NCBI GenBank assembly: GCA_943789475.1
Contig: CALSUG010000006.1
Span: forward strand, 1 to 64,000
From: an uncultured Alphaproteobacteria bacterium
Lineage (GTDB): Bacteria > Pseudomonadota > Alphaproteobacteria > Micavibrionales > UBA1664
Direction: 5' to 3'
Length of the DNA stretch: 64,000 nucleotides
Position numbers and translations under genes: made by a program. The stretch's first letter is position 1. Each line of letters begins with the position of its first letter. The notes below the pieces were generated by a model. It searched no databases and was not told the DNA's origin. It saw only the letters and a program-made list of their open reading frames with translations. Shown here one piece after another: positions 1-7,422 of this stretch.

Positions 1-12
1 CTCCTTATTCAT
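1..12 (-). CDS. Start of a divergent gene cut by the left edge
   Basis: On the minus strand an AAGGAG Shine-Dalgarno (positions 25-20) is followed after 7 nt by ATG at 12-10, then codons for N, K and E before the window ends. Only four codons are visible, so no product can be named. A gene read away from the early operon, with operator-like sites between the two, is where a phage repressor often lies. That role is inference from position only. Confidence 0.4.
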
Positions 13-290
13 TCTAACACTCCTTAATTCGTTTGTTTTTGATTGAGGGTGTCAGGGGTATATTCATGCTTCACCCTGATTTTCGATGCCACCTAATAAG
101 GCTTAACACATCTTGGACTACACCGTTTGTGGGGTTTCAACCACTCGTTACCGCACCCTCAATTAATCCATCAGGCATAGGTTTTTGGTGTTTTTTGTCT
201 CTGCCTAATGAATTAATTGAAAGCGAAAGCTTTGCTCTCCCTACCCTCACCCCTTTTATATCAACGTTTTGTGAGGAATGAAAGAAAAAA

Positions 291-305
291 GTTACAAAAA
301 GTAAC
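291..305. promoter_or_regulatory. Operator-like palindrome 1 (GTTAC-N5-GTAAC)
   Basis: A perfect 5-bp inverted repeat, GTTAC, spaced by AAAAA from GTAAC. The same architecture recurs at 324-338, with centres 33 bp apart (about three helical turns), between a probable divergent start at the left edge and the early operon. This suggests a cooperative repressor binding pair; the protein is not in the window. Confidence 0.5.
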
Positions 306-314
306 ATTTTATAC

Positions 315-344
315 TTGACTATTGTTACTAATAGTAGCAATATA
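315..344 (+). promoter_or_regulatory. Probable early-operon promoter with embedded operator 2
   Basis: A TTGACT -35 box (315-320) is followed after 17-18 nt by a weak -10 (CAATAT or AATATA, 338-344). The second operator-like repeat, GTTAC-N5-GTAGC at 324-338, fills the spacer, where a bound protein would block RNA polymerase. The first gene of the plus-strand operon starts at 375. The upstream stretch 13-290 has no convincing gene. Confidence 0.5.
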
Positions 345-374
345 GCTTCATAACAAAGCAAAAGGGGCTTTCAA

Positions 375-659
375 ATGTTAAAAGAAATTGAAAAATCAGT
401 TCGTGATTTAGAAGATCGTATGGCGCAAGCTGTCGAACTTTTAAAAAGTGTTCCTACTGACAGCTTGGCTGTTCAGGAAGCTATCGAAGTTTTAGACAAT
501 CACAAAGCATCACAAGAAATCAGTTTTAACCTTCTTCTTATGAAGAGCGAAGTTAAAGGTGCACGCATGCATAACACACAACTAAAAACAATCATGGATG
601 AGCAATCGAAAAACGACTTTAGCGCTCGCATGGTTGAGCTTTCAAGACCGAATTCATAA
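375..659 (+). CDS. Phage-type hypothetical protein, helical, 94 aa
   Basis: First gene of the early operon of the integrated element, with an AAGGGG ribosome site about 8 nt before the ATG. The product is short, charged and predicted mainly helical, with heptad-like leucine spacing in its first 40 residues, so a small coiled-coil protein is plausible. No family is recognised. The next gene starts 11 nt downstream. Confidence 0.6.
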   Translation: MLKEIEKSVRDLEDRMAQAVELLKSVPTDSLAVQEAIEVLDNHKASQEISFNLLLMKSEVKGARMHNTQLKTIMDEQSKNDFSARMVELSRPNS

Positions 660-669
660 GGGGAAGATC

Positions 670-906
670 ATGACAAAACGTTTCTTTTTATTCGGGTACG
701 AAATCTTAGTCACACGCAAGAATGATGTCGCAATTCAAACATCAAACATGCATGGCGATTTAGTACCAAACAAGCATTCAAGTGCCGATCAACCGCGAGA
801 AAAAGGCCAATTTGCAAAACCAAAATTACCAACAATCCACTTTGACGACATACGCGTCACAAATGACTTTGATTTAACAAAAAGCCTTGAGAGGAAAGCA
901 TCATGA
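670..906 (+). CDS. Phage-type hypothetical protein, 78 aa
   Basis: The ATG at 670 was chosen over an upstream in-frame ATG at 598 because AAGGGGAAG lies just before 670 and 598 lies deep inside the preceding gene. The product begins MTKRFFLFGYEI and is basic in the middle. No family is recognised. Its stop overlaps the next start by 4 nt (ATGA), showing translational coupling within the operon. Confidence 0.55.
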   Translation: MTKRFFLFGYEILVTRKNDVAIQTSNMHGDLVPNKHSSADQPREKGQFAKPKLPTIHFDDIRVTNDFDLTKSLERKAS

Positions 907-1235
907 AAAACAAATTTAATGAACACACACCTTTACCTTGGAAGGTTTACTACGCGAAAAACAATGGGCAAGTAATTTTAGGAACGGGCGAAGAAAATGG
1001 ATGCGCTGTTCAAGCTCACAACGGTTCATTCTGGCGCAATGATGAAGAGGCAAAAGCAAATGCGGAGTTTGTCGTGCATGCCTGTAACTGTCACTACGAA
1101 TTGTTGGAGGCATTGGAGATGTGCCAACAAGCCCTCATTCCTCACTATGATGATGACCGTGACGGATCAGATGAGGCAAACGCAGTAGTAAACGCCATGG
1201 GAGTAATTGCCAAAGCCAAAGGTGGTGTGTCATGA
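903..1235 (+). CDS. Phage-type hypothetical protein, 110 aa
   Basis: The start is coupled to the preceding stop by ATGA. The N-terminus has HTPLPW and the centre has ANAEFVVHACNCHYELLEAL. This HTPLPW plus A-N-A-E-F-ACN-H pattern is typical of a widespread family of small phage and prophage proteins of unknown function. The match is from memory of the pattern. No enzymatic motif is seen. Confidence 0.65.
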   Translation: MKNKFNEHTPLPWKVYYAKNNGQVILGTGEENGCAVQAHNGSFWRNDEEAKANAEFVVHACNCHYELLEALEMCQQALIPHYDDDRDGSDEANAVVNAMGVIAKAKGGVS

Positions 1236-1567
1236 GCCAAATACACCTATGCGAATTAAAGATGATCTCCACAAATAAAGAAAGACAATGGATCAAAGAA
1301 TTTGAATTCCGCCCTGCCAACATGAACCGCCTTATTCCGTTTTGTAATATCGATTTGGAATTACGCGCGATGGAAGCGGAGGAAACAGAATTTGCGTGTG
1401 TTCCACATGCACGCAGATACCTAACGCCATTATTTCAAGCCCCATCCACAAAACGAGGATTGAAGGCGTTGGTTGCAAAAACTTGGAGAAGGCACAAAGG
1501 TGCGATTGGATATTATGCCTTGTGTCTTCTCTGTCTTTTGTACGCGTACCTTTGGTACGGGAGGTAA
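1232..1567 (+). CDS. Hypothetical protein with C-terminal membrane anchor, 111 aa
   Basis: Coupled to the previous gene by a 4-nt overlap. The first 85 residues are soluble and charged. The last 20 (around GYYALCLLCLLYAYLWYG) form one hydrophobic helix, so the protein is probably tail-anchored in the inner membrane. No family is recognised; it belongs to the element's early operon by spacing and strand. Confidence 0.55.
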   Translation: MSQIHLCELKMISTNKERQWIKEFEFRPANMNRLIPFCNIDLELRAMEAEETEFACVPHARRYLTPLFQAPSTKRGLKALVAKTWRRHKGAIGYYALCLLCLLYAYLWYGR

Positions 1568-1570
1568 GCC

Positions 1571-1792
1571 ATGACAGATAAATACTACGACATGACCTTA
1601 CAGGGCATTCAAGAGCGTGCGTCCGATATTCAATTGGCTATCTCTGACGCGCAAGACGCAATCGAAACATTAAAAAATATGGTGGTTGAACAGGACTACA
1701 CATTAACAAGAGAACACCGCAACGACATTCTTGGAATTTCAAGTGATGCCAGTGTGATTGTTCAGGAAGGTTATCCAGATGGACAACATTAA
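1571..1792 (+). CDS. Small acidic hypothetical protein, 73 aa
   Basis: Starts 3 nt after the previous stop, behind GGGAGG, a good ribosome site. Acidic and mostly helical; no family recognised. Its 3' end overlaps the start of the Rad52-like gene by 14 nt in a different frame, which suggests coupled translation with the recombination module. Confidence 0.55.
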   Translation: MTDKYYDMTLQGIQERASDIQLAISDAQDAIETLKNMVVEQDYTLTREHRNDILGISSDASVIVQEGYPDGQH

Positions 1793-2429
1793 ACAATTAA
1801 GTGCGCCATTCCCAGCGGAAAAAGTTTCTTTTCGTATAGGAGCAAGAACAAAAAATAAAGATAAGTGCATCGGCCTTGCATACTTAGACGCCCGTGATGT
1901 CATGGAAAGGTTGGATAGCGTGTGTGGTGTTGAAAATTGGCAATGCACATACCCGCACGCAAATGGAAAAACATCCTGCCGTATTGGAATAAAAATAAAT
2001 AATGAATGGATTTGGAAAGAAAATGGTTCTGGTGACACGCAAGTTGAAGCAGAAAAAGGCGCTTTTTCAGACGCGTTTAAGCGTGCGGCTGTTTTATGGG
2101 GAATTGGTCGATACTTGTACGATTTCCCGAACACATGGGTTGAATGTGATGGATTCAAGATATCGCCAAATGGCCTATCAACGTTAAAAGCAGAACTCTT
2201 AAAAATGTCGTTCTCTACAGATTGGTTAGATCAATCTATCACCGCCGTTTTGGGAGCCACAGACTTAAAGGCGGTAACTCCTATAGCCAATGACTTTAAA
2301 GCAAACTCTAAAGTATTGCGTATTGCAGATAAGGATAAATACGAAGAGTTAAAAAATCTTATCTCAAAATTTTTTCAACGTGATCAAGAGAACGCAAATC
2401 AACCGCAACCAATAACTAACGCAGGATAG
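1779..2429 (+). CDS. Rad52/Rad22-family single-strand annealing protein
   Basis: A 216-residue phage recombinase of the Rad52/Rad22 type. It would anneal complementary single strands during phage recombination, working with the SSB encoded two genes downstream. The N-terminal 130 residues carry the family pattern: an early YLDARDVMERLD segment, a WQC strand, and a conserved helix around EAEKGAFSDAFKRAAVLWGIGR leading into YLYDFP. The ATG at 1779 was chosen over 1758 because AGGAAGG lies about 9 nt before it. The C-terminal third is variable, polar and probably disordered. Family assignment is strong; the partner protein is inferred from neighbourhood. Confidence 0.85.
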   Translation: MDNIKQLSAPFPAEKVSFRIGARTKNKDKCIGLAYLDARDVMERLDSVCGVENWQCTYPHANGKTSCRIGIKINNEWIWKENGSGDTQVEAEKGAFSDAFKRAAVLWGIGRYLYDFPNTWVECDGFKISPNGLSTLKAELLKMSFSTDWLDQSITAVLGATDLKAVTPIANDFKANSKVLRIADKDKYEELKNLISKFFQRDQENANQPQPITNAG

Positions 2430-2441
2430 AAAGATAAAACA

Positions 2442-3185
2442 ATGGATTTAGCACTAATGGGACATAACAACCCACCAAGCGAAATGGAAATATTACGTGA
2501 GCGTTTAGAGGCTCATGTAGAGCAAAAAGAAACTCTTGAGCGTCTATCGTCAAAAGAAATACCTGAAAGCGTAGATAGTGAAGATGAGGCAGGAAAAATA
2601 ACCGACCACATCAAGTTATTGAAGGTTTTGCGTGGAGATATTGAAAAGATATTTAAGCAAGAAAAATCTCCATTCTGGGATTGTTGCAAGGCCGCAGATG
2701 AATGGAAAAATTCTTATTGGAAAAAAATTGACGCTTCGATCGCGGATGCAAGCAAGCCTGTATTGGCATGGCATAAAAAGAAAGAAGAAGAAGAGCGTCA
2801 AAGACAATTGGAAATTGCGCGTAAAGCGCAAGAAGAGGCTGAAAAATTAGCTTTAGAAGCTGAGGCGCACGCCGATGCAGGAATTGTTGATACCGCAGAT
2901 TCTTTAATGAATGCCGCCGTCCAAGAGGACGAAAAATCAAGAATGATAGCTCAAAACCTTTCAAACGGATTATCAACAAAATCAGTCGGCGGTTTCTCAA
3001 CGGCATCAAACCGCAAGCCATGGACAGGCAGATTAGAAAGCCGTCCAGCATTAGATCTTGAGGCTCTTAGAAATTACTTCTCAGACGATGCGTTAGACAA
3101 GGCGATTAAATCAGCCGTTCGTGATGGTGTTCGCACTTTACGAGGGGCAACTATCTTTCAAGAAAACAAGCTATCAGTTCGATAA
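2442..3185 (+). CDS. Phage coiled-coil protein between annealase and SSB, 247 aa
   Basis: The product begins MDLALMGHNNPPSEME; a GHNNPP motif near the N-terminus is common in uncharacterised phage proteins of Alphaproteobacteria. Residues 25-75 and 100-150 are strongly helical, the latter a KKKEEEERQRQLEIARKAQE coiled coil. The C-terminal 60 residues look folded (RPALDLEALRNYFSDDALDKA). Its position between the Rad52-like annealase and SSB suggests a role in the recombination module, but no activity can be read from the sequence. Confidence 0.6.
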   Translation: MDLALMGHNNPPSEMEILRERLEAHVEQKETLERLSSKEIPESVDSEDEAGKITDHIKLLKVLRGDIEKIFKQEKSPFWDCCKAADEWKNSYWKKIDASIADASKPVLAWHKKKEEEERQRQLEIARKAQEEAEKLALEAEAHADAGIVDTADSLMNAAVQEDEKSRMIAQNLSNGLSTKSVGGFSTASNRKPWTGRLESRPALDLEALRNYFSDDALDKAIKSAVRDGVRTLRGATIFQENKLSVR

Positions 3186-3205
3186 ACAGAAAAGGAAATT
3201 AAGAC

Positions 3206-3670
3206 ATGGCAGGTTCATTAAATAAAGTAATGCTAATTGGAAATTTGGGACAAGAACCCGATATTCGATCAATGCAAAACGGTGGAAAGGTTTGTAATCT
3301 TTCAATCGCAACATCCGACACGTGGAAATGTAAAAACACAGGTGAACGCAAAGAAAAGACAGAATGGCACCGTGTTGTTGTGTTCAATGAAGGCTTGATT
3401 GGTGTAATTGAAAACTACGTCAAAAAAGGTTCAAAGGTGTTCATTGAGGGACAACTTGAAACACGTAAATGGCAAGACCAAAACGGCAATGACAAATATT
3501 CAACCGAGATCATTTTAAAGAACTTCAATGGCACTTTAACGATGCTTGATGGTCGCGATGGACAATCGGGTGGTCAACAAAACCAACAACCAGCGCAACA
3601 GCAGTCACAAGGCGGATATACACCAAGGAACGCGCATCATGACGACTTTGAAGACGACGTGCCTTTCTAA
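3206..3670 (+). CDS. ssb: Single-stranded DNA-binding protein
   Basis: A 154-residue SSB. The OB fold occupies residues 1-110 (NKVMLIGNLGQEPDIR at the start, then EKTEWHRVVVFN, YVKKGSKVFIEGQLETRKWQ). A Gln/Gly-rich linker (residues 118-140) leads to the acidic tip DDFEDDVPF, which in the family binds partner proteins. As one of the element's early genes it probably protects single strands for the Rad52-type annealase. It is an accessory copy; the chromosomal SSB must lie elsewhere. Confidence 0.93.
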   Translation: MAGSLNKVMLIGNLGQEPDIRSMQNGGKVCNLSIATSDTWKCKNTGERKEKTEWHRVVVFNEGLIGVIENYVKKGSKVFIEGQLETRKWQDQNGNDKYSTEIILKNFNGTLTMLDGRDGQSGGQQNQQPAQQQSQGGYTPRNAHHDDFEDDVPF

Positions 3671-3682
3671 GTAGGTGATGCC

Positions 3683-4222
3683 ATGAGTGATAACCAATTC
3701 TACCAATTAAAAAACATGGATGTTCTCGCAAAGATAGTGAGCGACATCACGAAGGTTTTGCAGGGTGATGTTTTGTATGAAGTGGTTTTGCGCCCCTTTA
3801 AATCAAAACGAAGCCTCGCTCAAAATTCTCTGTATTGGCTTTGGTTAACCGAAATATCCAGCCAGATAAAAACAGCAGATGGCAAGCTTTTGGATAAGGA
3901 AGAATGGCACTATTTATGCGGATTAAAATTCATTGGCGTTAAGAGTTTTGATGTGATGGGAAAAACATATGTAACCCCAATGAAAAGCACAACAAAACTA
4001 ACAACAAAGGAATTTACGGATTATCTCATGCAGATAGAAGCCGAATTTCTATCCCGTGGTGCAGGTCTAACGTTTCCAGATGCGTATGAGCTTGCAATGC
4101 ACGGAACGAAACAGAATAGGGTCACGAAATCGGAACAGTCCCCCTTGCCCGAGTTACCCCCTCTCGCTTCACCTCAAGGTCGTGATAGAGGCGAAGCATC
4201 ATATTCAAGGCAATCAGCATGA
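3683..4222 (+). CDS. NinB-like phage recombination protein
   Basis: A 179-residue protein with the NinB/Orf pattern: an N-terminal strand region, then VVLRPFKSKRSLAQNSLYWLWLTEIS, followed by a GKLLDKEEWHYLCGLKFIG segment and an MKSTTKLTTKEFTDYLMQIEAE helix. In lambda, NinB (Orf) is a recombination mediator that helps load recombinase on SSB-coated DNA. The setting next to ssb and a Rad52-type annealase agrees with that. The last 35 residues are Pro/Ser-rich and variable. Confidence 0.8.
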   Translation: MSDNQFYQLKNMDVLAKIVSDITKVLQGDVLYEVVLRPFKSKRSLAQNSLYWLWLTEISSQIKTADGKLLDKEEWHYLCGLKFIGVKSFDVMGKTYVTPMKSTTKLTTKEFTDYLMQIEAEFLSRGAGLTFPDAYELAMHGTKQNRVTKSEQSPLPELPPLASPQGRDRGEASYSRQSA

Positions 4223-4302
4223 GAATGATTGCCAGCATAATAATTTTACTAATCATCGGCCTGATTTGTTGGGGTGAAGATATGGAAGGACACGAAGAAT
4301 GA
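4219..4302 (+). CDS. Very small membrane protein, 27 aa
   Basis: An ATGA overlap couples its start to the NinB-like stop, and its stop overlaps the next start in the same way. The product is one hydrophobic helix (MIASIIILLIIGLICW) with an acidic tail (GEDMEGHEE). Perfect packing between two genes supports real translation. Function unknown; small single-helix proteins are common in phage early regions. Confidence 0.5.
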   Translation: MRMIASIIILLIIGLICWGEDMEGHEE

Positions 4303-4682
4303 ATACAAATAAAAAACAAGAAGATATGTTTCACGCGTTTGACGCTTCATCTGTTTTGTATGGAAATGATAGCGGACAAGTGAAGTGGTGCGCTCAAACA
4401 AATAGCCTTGATTATGAATTAATGTCTGATGATTTTGAAAACCATTGCGCCATCGTTACAGGCACAAAATACGTTTTACAACGTACGCAAACTGTAACCG
4501 CCATTGATGGCTTCACATGGTCTGTATGGGATGGTGGACTGACGGGACGATTGCTTAAAGGTGGAATTAAAACACTTGATCAAGCGATGCAACATGTTCG
4601 CTCGCTTATTCCCCCTCATAAAATTAGAAAAGCACAACAACAATGCCCTGATTATATTTCAGGCCAAAGAGAGAGAATATAA
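4299..4682 (+). CDS. Hypothetical protein, 127 aa
   Basis: Coupled to the preceding 27-residue frame by ATGA. A soluble protein with a beta-rich centre (GFTWSVWDGGLTGRLLKGG) and a helical, basic C-terminus. No family is recognised. It lies in the accessory part of the early operon, downstream of the recombination genes. Confidence 0.5.
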   Translation: MNTNKKQEDMFHAFDASSVLYGNDSGQVKWCAQTNSLDYELMSDDFENHCAIVTGTKYVLQRTQTVTAIDGFTWSVWDGGLTGRLLKGGIKTLDQAMQHVRSLIPPHKIRKAQQQCPDYISGQRERI

Positions 4683-4684
4683 CC

Positions 4685-4855
4685 ATGACAAAAGAAGACC
4701 AATCAATATTCGCAACCCTGCGTGACATCGCCTTAGTAATAGTTCTGCTATTCATCTTAGGCATGTCCTTTGGCTATGGCGTAACACAAATGGTTGAGGC
4801 CAAGACATACATCATCGAAGTCCACGACACGACACAGCCGGATGAGGTGGAGTGA
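4685..4855 (+). CDS. Small membrane protein, 56 aa
   Basis: Starts 2 nt after the previous stop. One membrane helix (residues 14-34, around ALVIVLLFILGMSFGYG) follows a short charged N-terminus. The C-terminal 20 residues are acidic. Its stop shares bases with the next ATG (TGATG). No family is recognised; it is supported by tight packing in the operon. Confidence 0.5.
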   Translation: MTKEDQSIFATLRDIALVIVLLFILGMSFGYGVTQMVEAKTYIIEVHDTTQPDEVE

Positions 4856-5067
4856 TGAATTACAGGATAGTAAAAGGGTCTTCTTTTGGGCATGCGTTTT
4901 TTGAAATTCAGGCAAAAAAGAAATTTTTCGGAATCTCGTACTGGGAAAAACATCACGTGATTTACATCAACAAATCGGATGCGGAACTAGCTTACAGGCA
5001 AGCAAAGAAACTAATGAAACAACTTGAGAATATAGAAAATGAACACACTAACACCAGAGCAGATTGA
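4855..5067 (+). CDS. Hypothetical basic protein, 70 aa
   Basis: The ATG at 4855 overlaps the preceding TGA. Lysine- and aromatic-rich N-terminal half with alternating strands (FFEIQAKKKFFGISYWEKHHVIYI), then a helix (AELAYRQAKKLMKQLENIE). No family is recognised. Its 3' end overlaps the next gene by 29 nt in another frame. Confidence 0.5.
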   Translation: MNYRIVKGSSFGHAFFEIQAKKKFFGISYWEKHHVIYINKSDAELAYRQAKKLMKQLENIENEHTNTRAD

Positions 5068-5530
5068 TGAAGCCACTGAATGGATTAGTCAAATTGACGC
5101 AGTCGTAATTGAAGGAACATTACCACAAGCGAAAACCATTCTAATCGCCCTAGAAATGGCGAAGGGGAATATTGATAAATTGTTCCAATTAAAACAACTT
5201 ACAGATGTTCAATGCGACGATGGAAACTGGAATTACGATCCATACATGCACGGCATGGCAAACGGTATGATTTTTTCACAATCCGTCATGGAAGGTTGTG
5301 AGCCTAAGTATAAGGATGCGCCCGATACGTGGTTAGCGAAGGGGAACGTTTGGGGTGACCTGTTGCCTCTTGAGATAGTTCAAGGCGACTCTATGAAAAG
5401 ACTTAACCCACATGCGGGACAATTAGTAAACTCCAATGAGGTTTGGTTTGTCACACAGCCTGTCAAAAATATGCATACCGCAAGAGAGTTATTAAAAACC
5501 CTACCAACCCCACCAAAAGAAAGCAATTAA
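5039..5530 (+). CDS. Hypothetical protein, 163 aa
   Basis: An acidic soluble protein. A helical N-terminus (residues 5-60) is followed by an aromatic-rich stretch (GNWNYDPYMHGMANGMIFSQ) and a C-terminus ending in PTPPKES. The same PPKES ending occurs in the next gene product. The MHGMANGMIFS pattern resembles segments in small phage proteins of unknown role. No activity can be assigned. Confidence 0.5.
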   Translation: MNTLTPEQIDEATEWISQIDAVVIEGTLPQAKTILIALEMAKGNIDKLFQLKQLTDVQCDDGNWNYDPYMHGMANGMIFSQSVMEGCEPKYKDAPDTWLAKGNVWGDLLPLEIVQGDSMKRLNPHAGQLVNSNEVWFVTQPVKNMHTARELLKTLPTPPKESN

Positions 5531-5818
5531 ATGAATTTAAGAGTGGCTGTAAATGGCGAATATTTTGATGATGCGAAAGCAGGGATTAAAACACATGAAT
5601 ATAGGTTAAAAACACCCTATTGGACAAAACGCCTTGTAGGTCGGCATTACGATACTTTCACAATGACAAAAGGTTATCCCAAACGTGGTGACAAAGAAAG
5701 AATATTAACGATGCCATACCGTGGATATGAGGAACAAACGATCACGCATAAGCATTTTGGCGATAAACCAGTTGATGTTTTTGCAATAATTATAACCCCA
5801 CCAAAAGAAAGCGAGTGA
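5531..5818 (+). CDS. ASCH-domain protein
   Basis: 95 residues matching the phage ASCH family pattern: VNGEYFDDAKAGIKTHEYRL, then YWTKRLVGRHYDTF, a GYPKRGD turn, and a C-terminal strand (KPVDVFAIII). ASCH domains have a PUA-like beta barrel and are thought to bind RNA; some have nuclease or amidohydrolase activity. The gene starts directly after the previous stop. Role in the element unknown. Confidence 0.7.
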   Translation: MNLRVAVNGEYFDDAKAGIKTHEYRLKTPYWTKRLVGRHYDTFTMTKGYPKRGDKERILTMPYRGYEEQTITHKHFGDKPVDVFAIIITPPKESE

Positions 5819-5820
5819 GT

Positions 5821-5997
5821 ATGAAAGCACACCACATTGTAACCGCAACCCTGTTTTATCTTTCAACATATTGCTTGGCTGTTGGAATAGATATTTTAGA
5901 CAAGTTCAATTATGAGGAACAAATAGCGTATGGCTTAATCGGGTTATTTGCCCTAATTTTCGTGGGTCTTATTTTAGCACCAAAGGATGCTTTTTAA
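5821..5997 (+). CDS. Small two-helix membrane protein, 58 aa
   Basis: Two hydrophobic helices (residues 6-24 and 38-54) joined by an acidic loop (DILDKFNYEEQ). An in-frame GTG at 5815 overlaps the previous stop and is an alternative start; the ATG at 5821 is taken here. No family is recognised. A small holin-like or signalling role is possible but unsupported. Confidence 0.5.
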   Translation: MKAHHIVTATLFYLSTYCLAVGIDILDKFNYEEQIAYGLIGLFALIFVGLILAPKDAF

Positions 5998-5998
5998 A

Positions 5999-6988
5999 AT
6001 GACAGATAACGAAAAAGAATTGATGCCAAAAAAACTTTCATACAGAACGAAAGAATTTGATGATTGGGGTGTTGTAAGAGATTCAGAAACTGGAAAAATG
6101 TTTTGCTTATTGCGTGTTTTAGGCGGTATTGAAGAGCAAGACAAACACAGAGCCGATAAAACAGACCCGTGCGAGCCTATGGCTGTTGAACTTATTAAAC
6201 GTTGGAACTCACGCCCCCAACCATCCGCAGATGTGGGGATAGCTATTACGTATTTAGACACTATTACAAATAGGCGTTTGTTAGAGGATACCGCGAATAA
6301 TCCATACAGGAGGCTTGCTTATATGTCAGAGTTACATCATATCCGCCAAGCCCTAACCCAACCAAAGGGTGATGATTTTAAACAACTAACGTTCGGACGT
6401 GGAATGTTAGATATTAACAACATAACGTTTGAAGGCCGTGACGGGTTGCTATTCAAAAAGCGCATCAACTATTCACCTGTTGGGACAGAAGATAAAGAAA
6501 AACTTGGTGAAACGGAATTTTACAAAGATGATATTGTTTTCTGGTTTGATACCAAGGAAGGCGCGGAAAATCTAATTAATGAAATAGCCTTATGTGCAAA
6601 TATTAACAAACCAAAGGCAGTGGATGTTGAGGGGTTGATACGAGTACAAAAAACTATAAAAAAATGTGCTAAAATTGCACACAGGTATAGAGATATAAAT
6701 ACTTCCGTGGATTTGAATATCGCTTGGGAAAACATAACCTATATTATCGACCAATCATCCGAACAAGGCCTATTAAACACCAACGAGCGTGTGAAGGAAT
6801 TGGCAAATACACTTACCGATACACGGACTGTTTGTAACCATTGGCGCAAATTAGCGCACGAGCGTGAAACGCAACTCAAAATGGCTACGGATGCTTTGAA
6901 TAAGATTGAGCGTACGTCAAACGATGATCTTGCGAAAAACCAATCAAGAAAAGCCCTACAACAAATGGAAGGAGGTAGAGATGAATAA
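5999..6988 (+). CDS. Hypothetical phage accessory protein, 329 aa
   Basis: The ATG at 5999 has AAGGA 11 nt upstream; an in-frame ATG at 5987 is the alternative. It is the largest unassigned product of the element. An N-terminal module (residues 1-75) ends in ELIKRWNSRP, a W-N-x-R signature seen in Lar-like and related phage early proteins, but without their zinc cysteines. The middle is beta-rich and the C-terminal 100 residues are helical. It may be a mosaic of phage modules. Confidence 0.5.
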   Translation: MTDNEKELMPKKLSYRTKEFDDWGVVRDSETGKMFCLLRVLGGIEEQDKHRADKTDPCEPMAVELIKRWNSRPQPSADVGIAITYLDTITNRRLLEDTANNPYRRLAYMSELHHIRQALTQPKGDDFKQLTFGRGMLDINNITFEGRDGLLFKKRINYSPVGTEDKEKLGETEFYKDDIVFWFDTKEGAENLINEIALCANINKPKAVDVEGLIRVQKTIKKCAKIAHRYRDINTSVDLNIAWENITYIIDQSSEQGLLNTNERVKELANTLTDTRTVCNHWRKLAHERETQLKMATDALNKIERTSNDDLAKNQSRKALQQMEGGRDE

Positions 6989-7100
6989 GCCTTATATTGC
7001 GGTCATAATATATCTTATTTTATCGTCAGTAATCGTATCATCGTATTTGGCTATAAAATCCCCTTATTATCAAGAAAAACAAAAAGGATCGGGGGAGTGA
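6981..7100 (+). CDS. Small membrane protein, 39 aa
   Basis: A strong GGAGG ribosome site (6971-6975) lies just before the ATG, and the gene overlaps the end of the 329-residue gene. One membrane helix (IAVIIYLILSSVIVSSYLAI) precedes a polar, basic tail. It shares bases with the next start (GTGATG). Function unknown. Confidence 0.5.
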   Translation: MNKPYIAVIIYLILSSVIVSSYLAIKSPYYQEKQKGSGE

Positions 7101-7342
7101 TGAAAATTGAAATTGTTGATCAAAGAAAATCAGATGAATGCGGTTGTCCAGAGGAGGACTTGATAATCGGCATGTGTTTTTTAACAATCCACTTGGAAAA
7201 AGACAACTCAGGGCATTTGTTTTTAGACATGGGTGATTGGGATGAAGAGAAGCTCGTCGAATGTGATGGAACAATAGAAGATTTACGCAATCGCGCCCAC
7301 GATTGGGTGGAACAAATACATATTAACACTTTAGAACACTAA
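7100..7342 (+). CDS. Small acidic protein with CGCP motif, 80 aa
   Basis: The ATG at 7100 overlaps the preceding TGA. It carries DECGCPEEDL near the N-terminus and a later single Cys, and is acidic throughout. The paired cysteines might bind metal, but there is no complete zinc-finger set. Last gene before the integration module. No family recognised. Confidence 0.5.
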   Translation: MKIEIVDQRKSDECGCPEEDLIIGMCFLTIHLEKDNSGHLFLDMGDWDEEKLVECDGTIEDLRNRAHDWVEQIHINTLEH

Positions 7343-7354
7343 AACATCCTTTTC

Positions 7355-7395
7355 ATGAAGTCAGAACAATCTTCCCTTTTGCGTTCTGGCTTCAT
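7355..7395. repeat. 13-bp inverted repeat between early operon and integration genes
   Basis: The left arm ATGAAGTCAGAAC (7355-7367) pairs with the right arm GTTCTGGCTTCAT (7383-7395), with one G-T wobble and a 15-nt loop. No run of T follows, so it is a poor intrinsic terminator. It lies just upstream of the HTH and integrase genes, where it could control transcription into them or bind a directionality factor. Confidence 0.5.
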
Positions 7396-7422
7396 CAAGG
7401 GGATATAGAGAGGAGTATAAAT

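Noticed and set aside
33-361. Open frames of 82 (plus) and 74 (minus) codons before the early operon
   Set aside because: Neither has a ribosome site or recognisable product, and the minus-strand frame overlaps both operator-like sites and the promoter.
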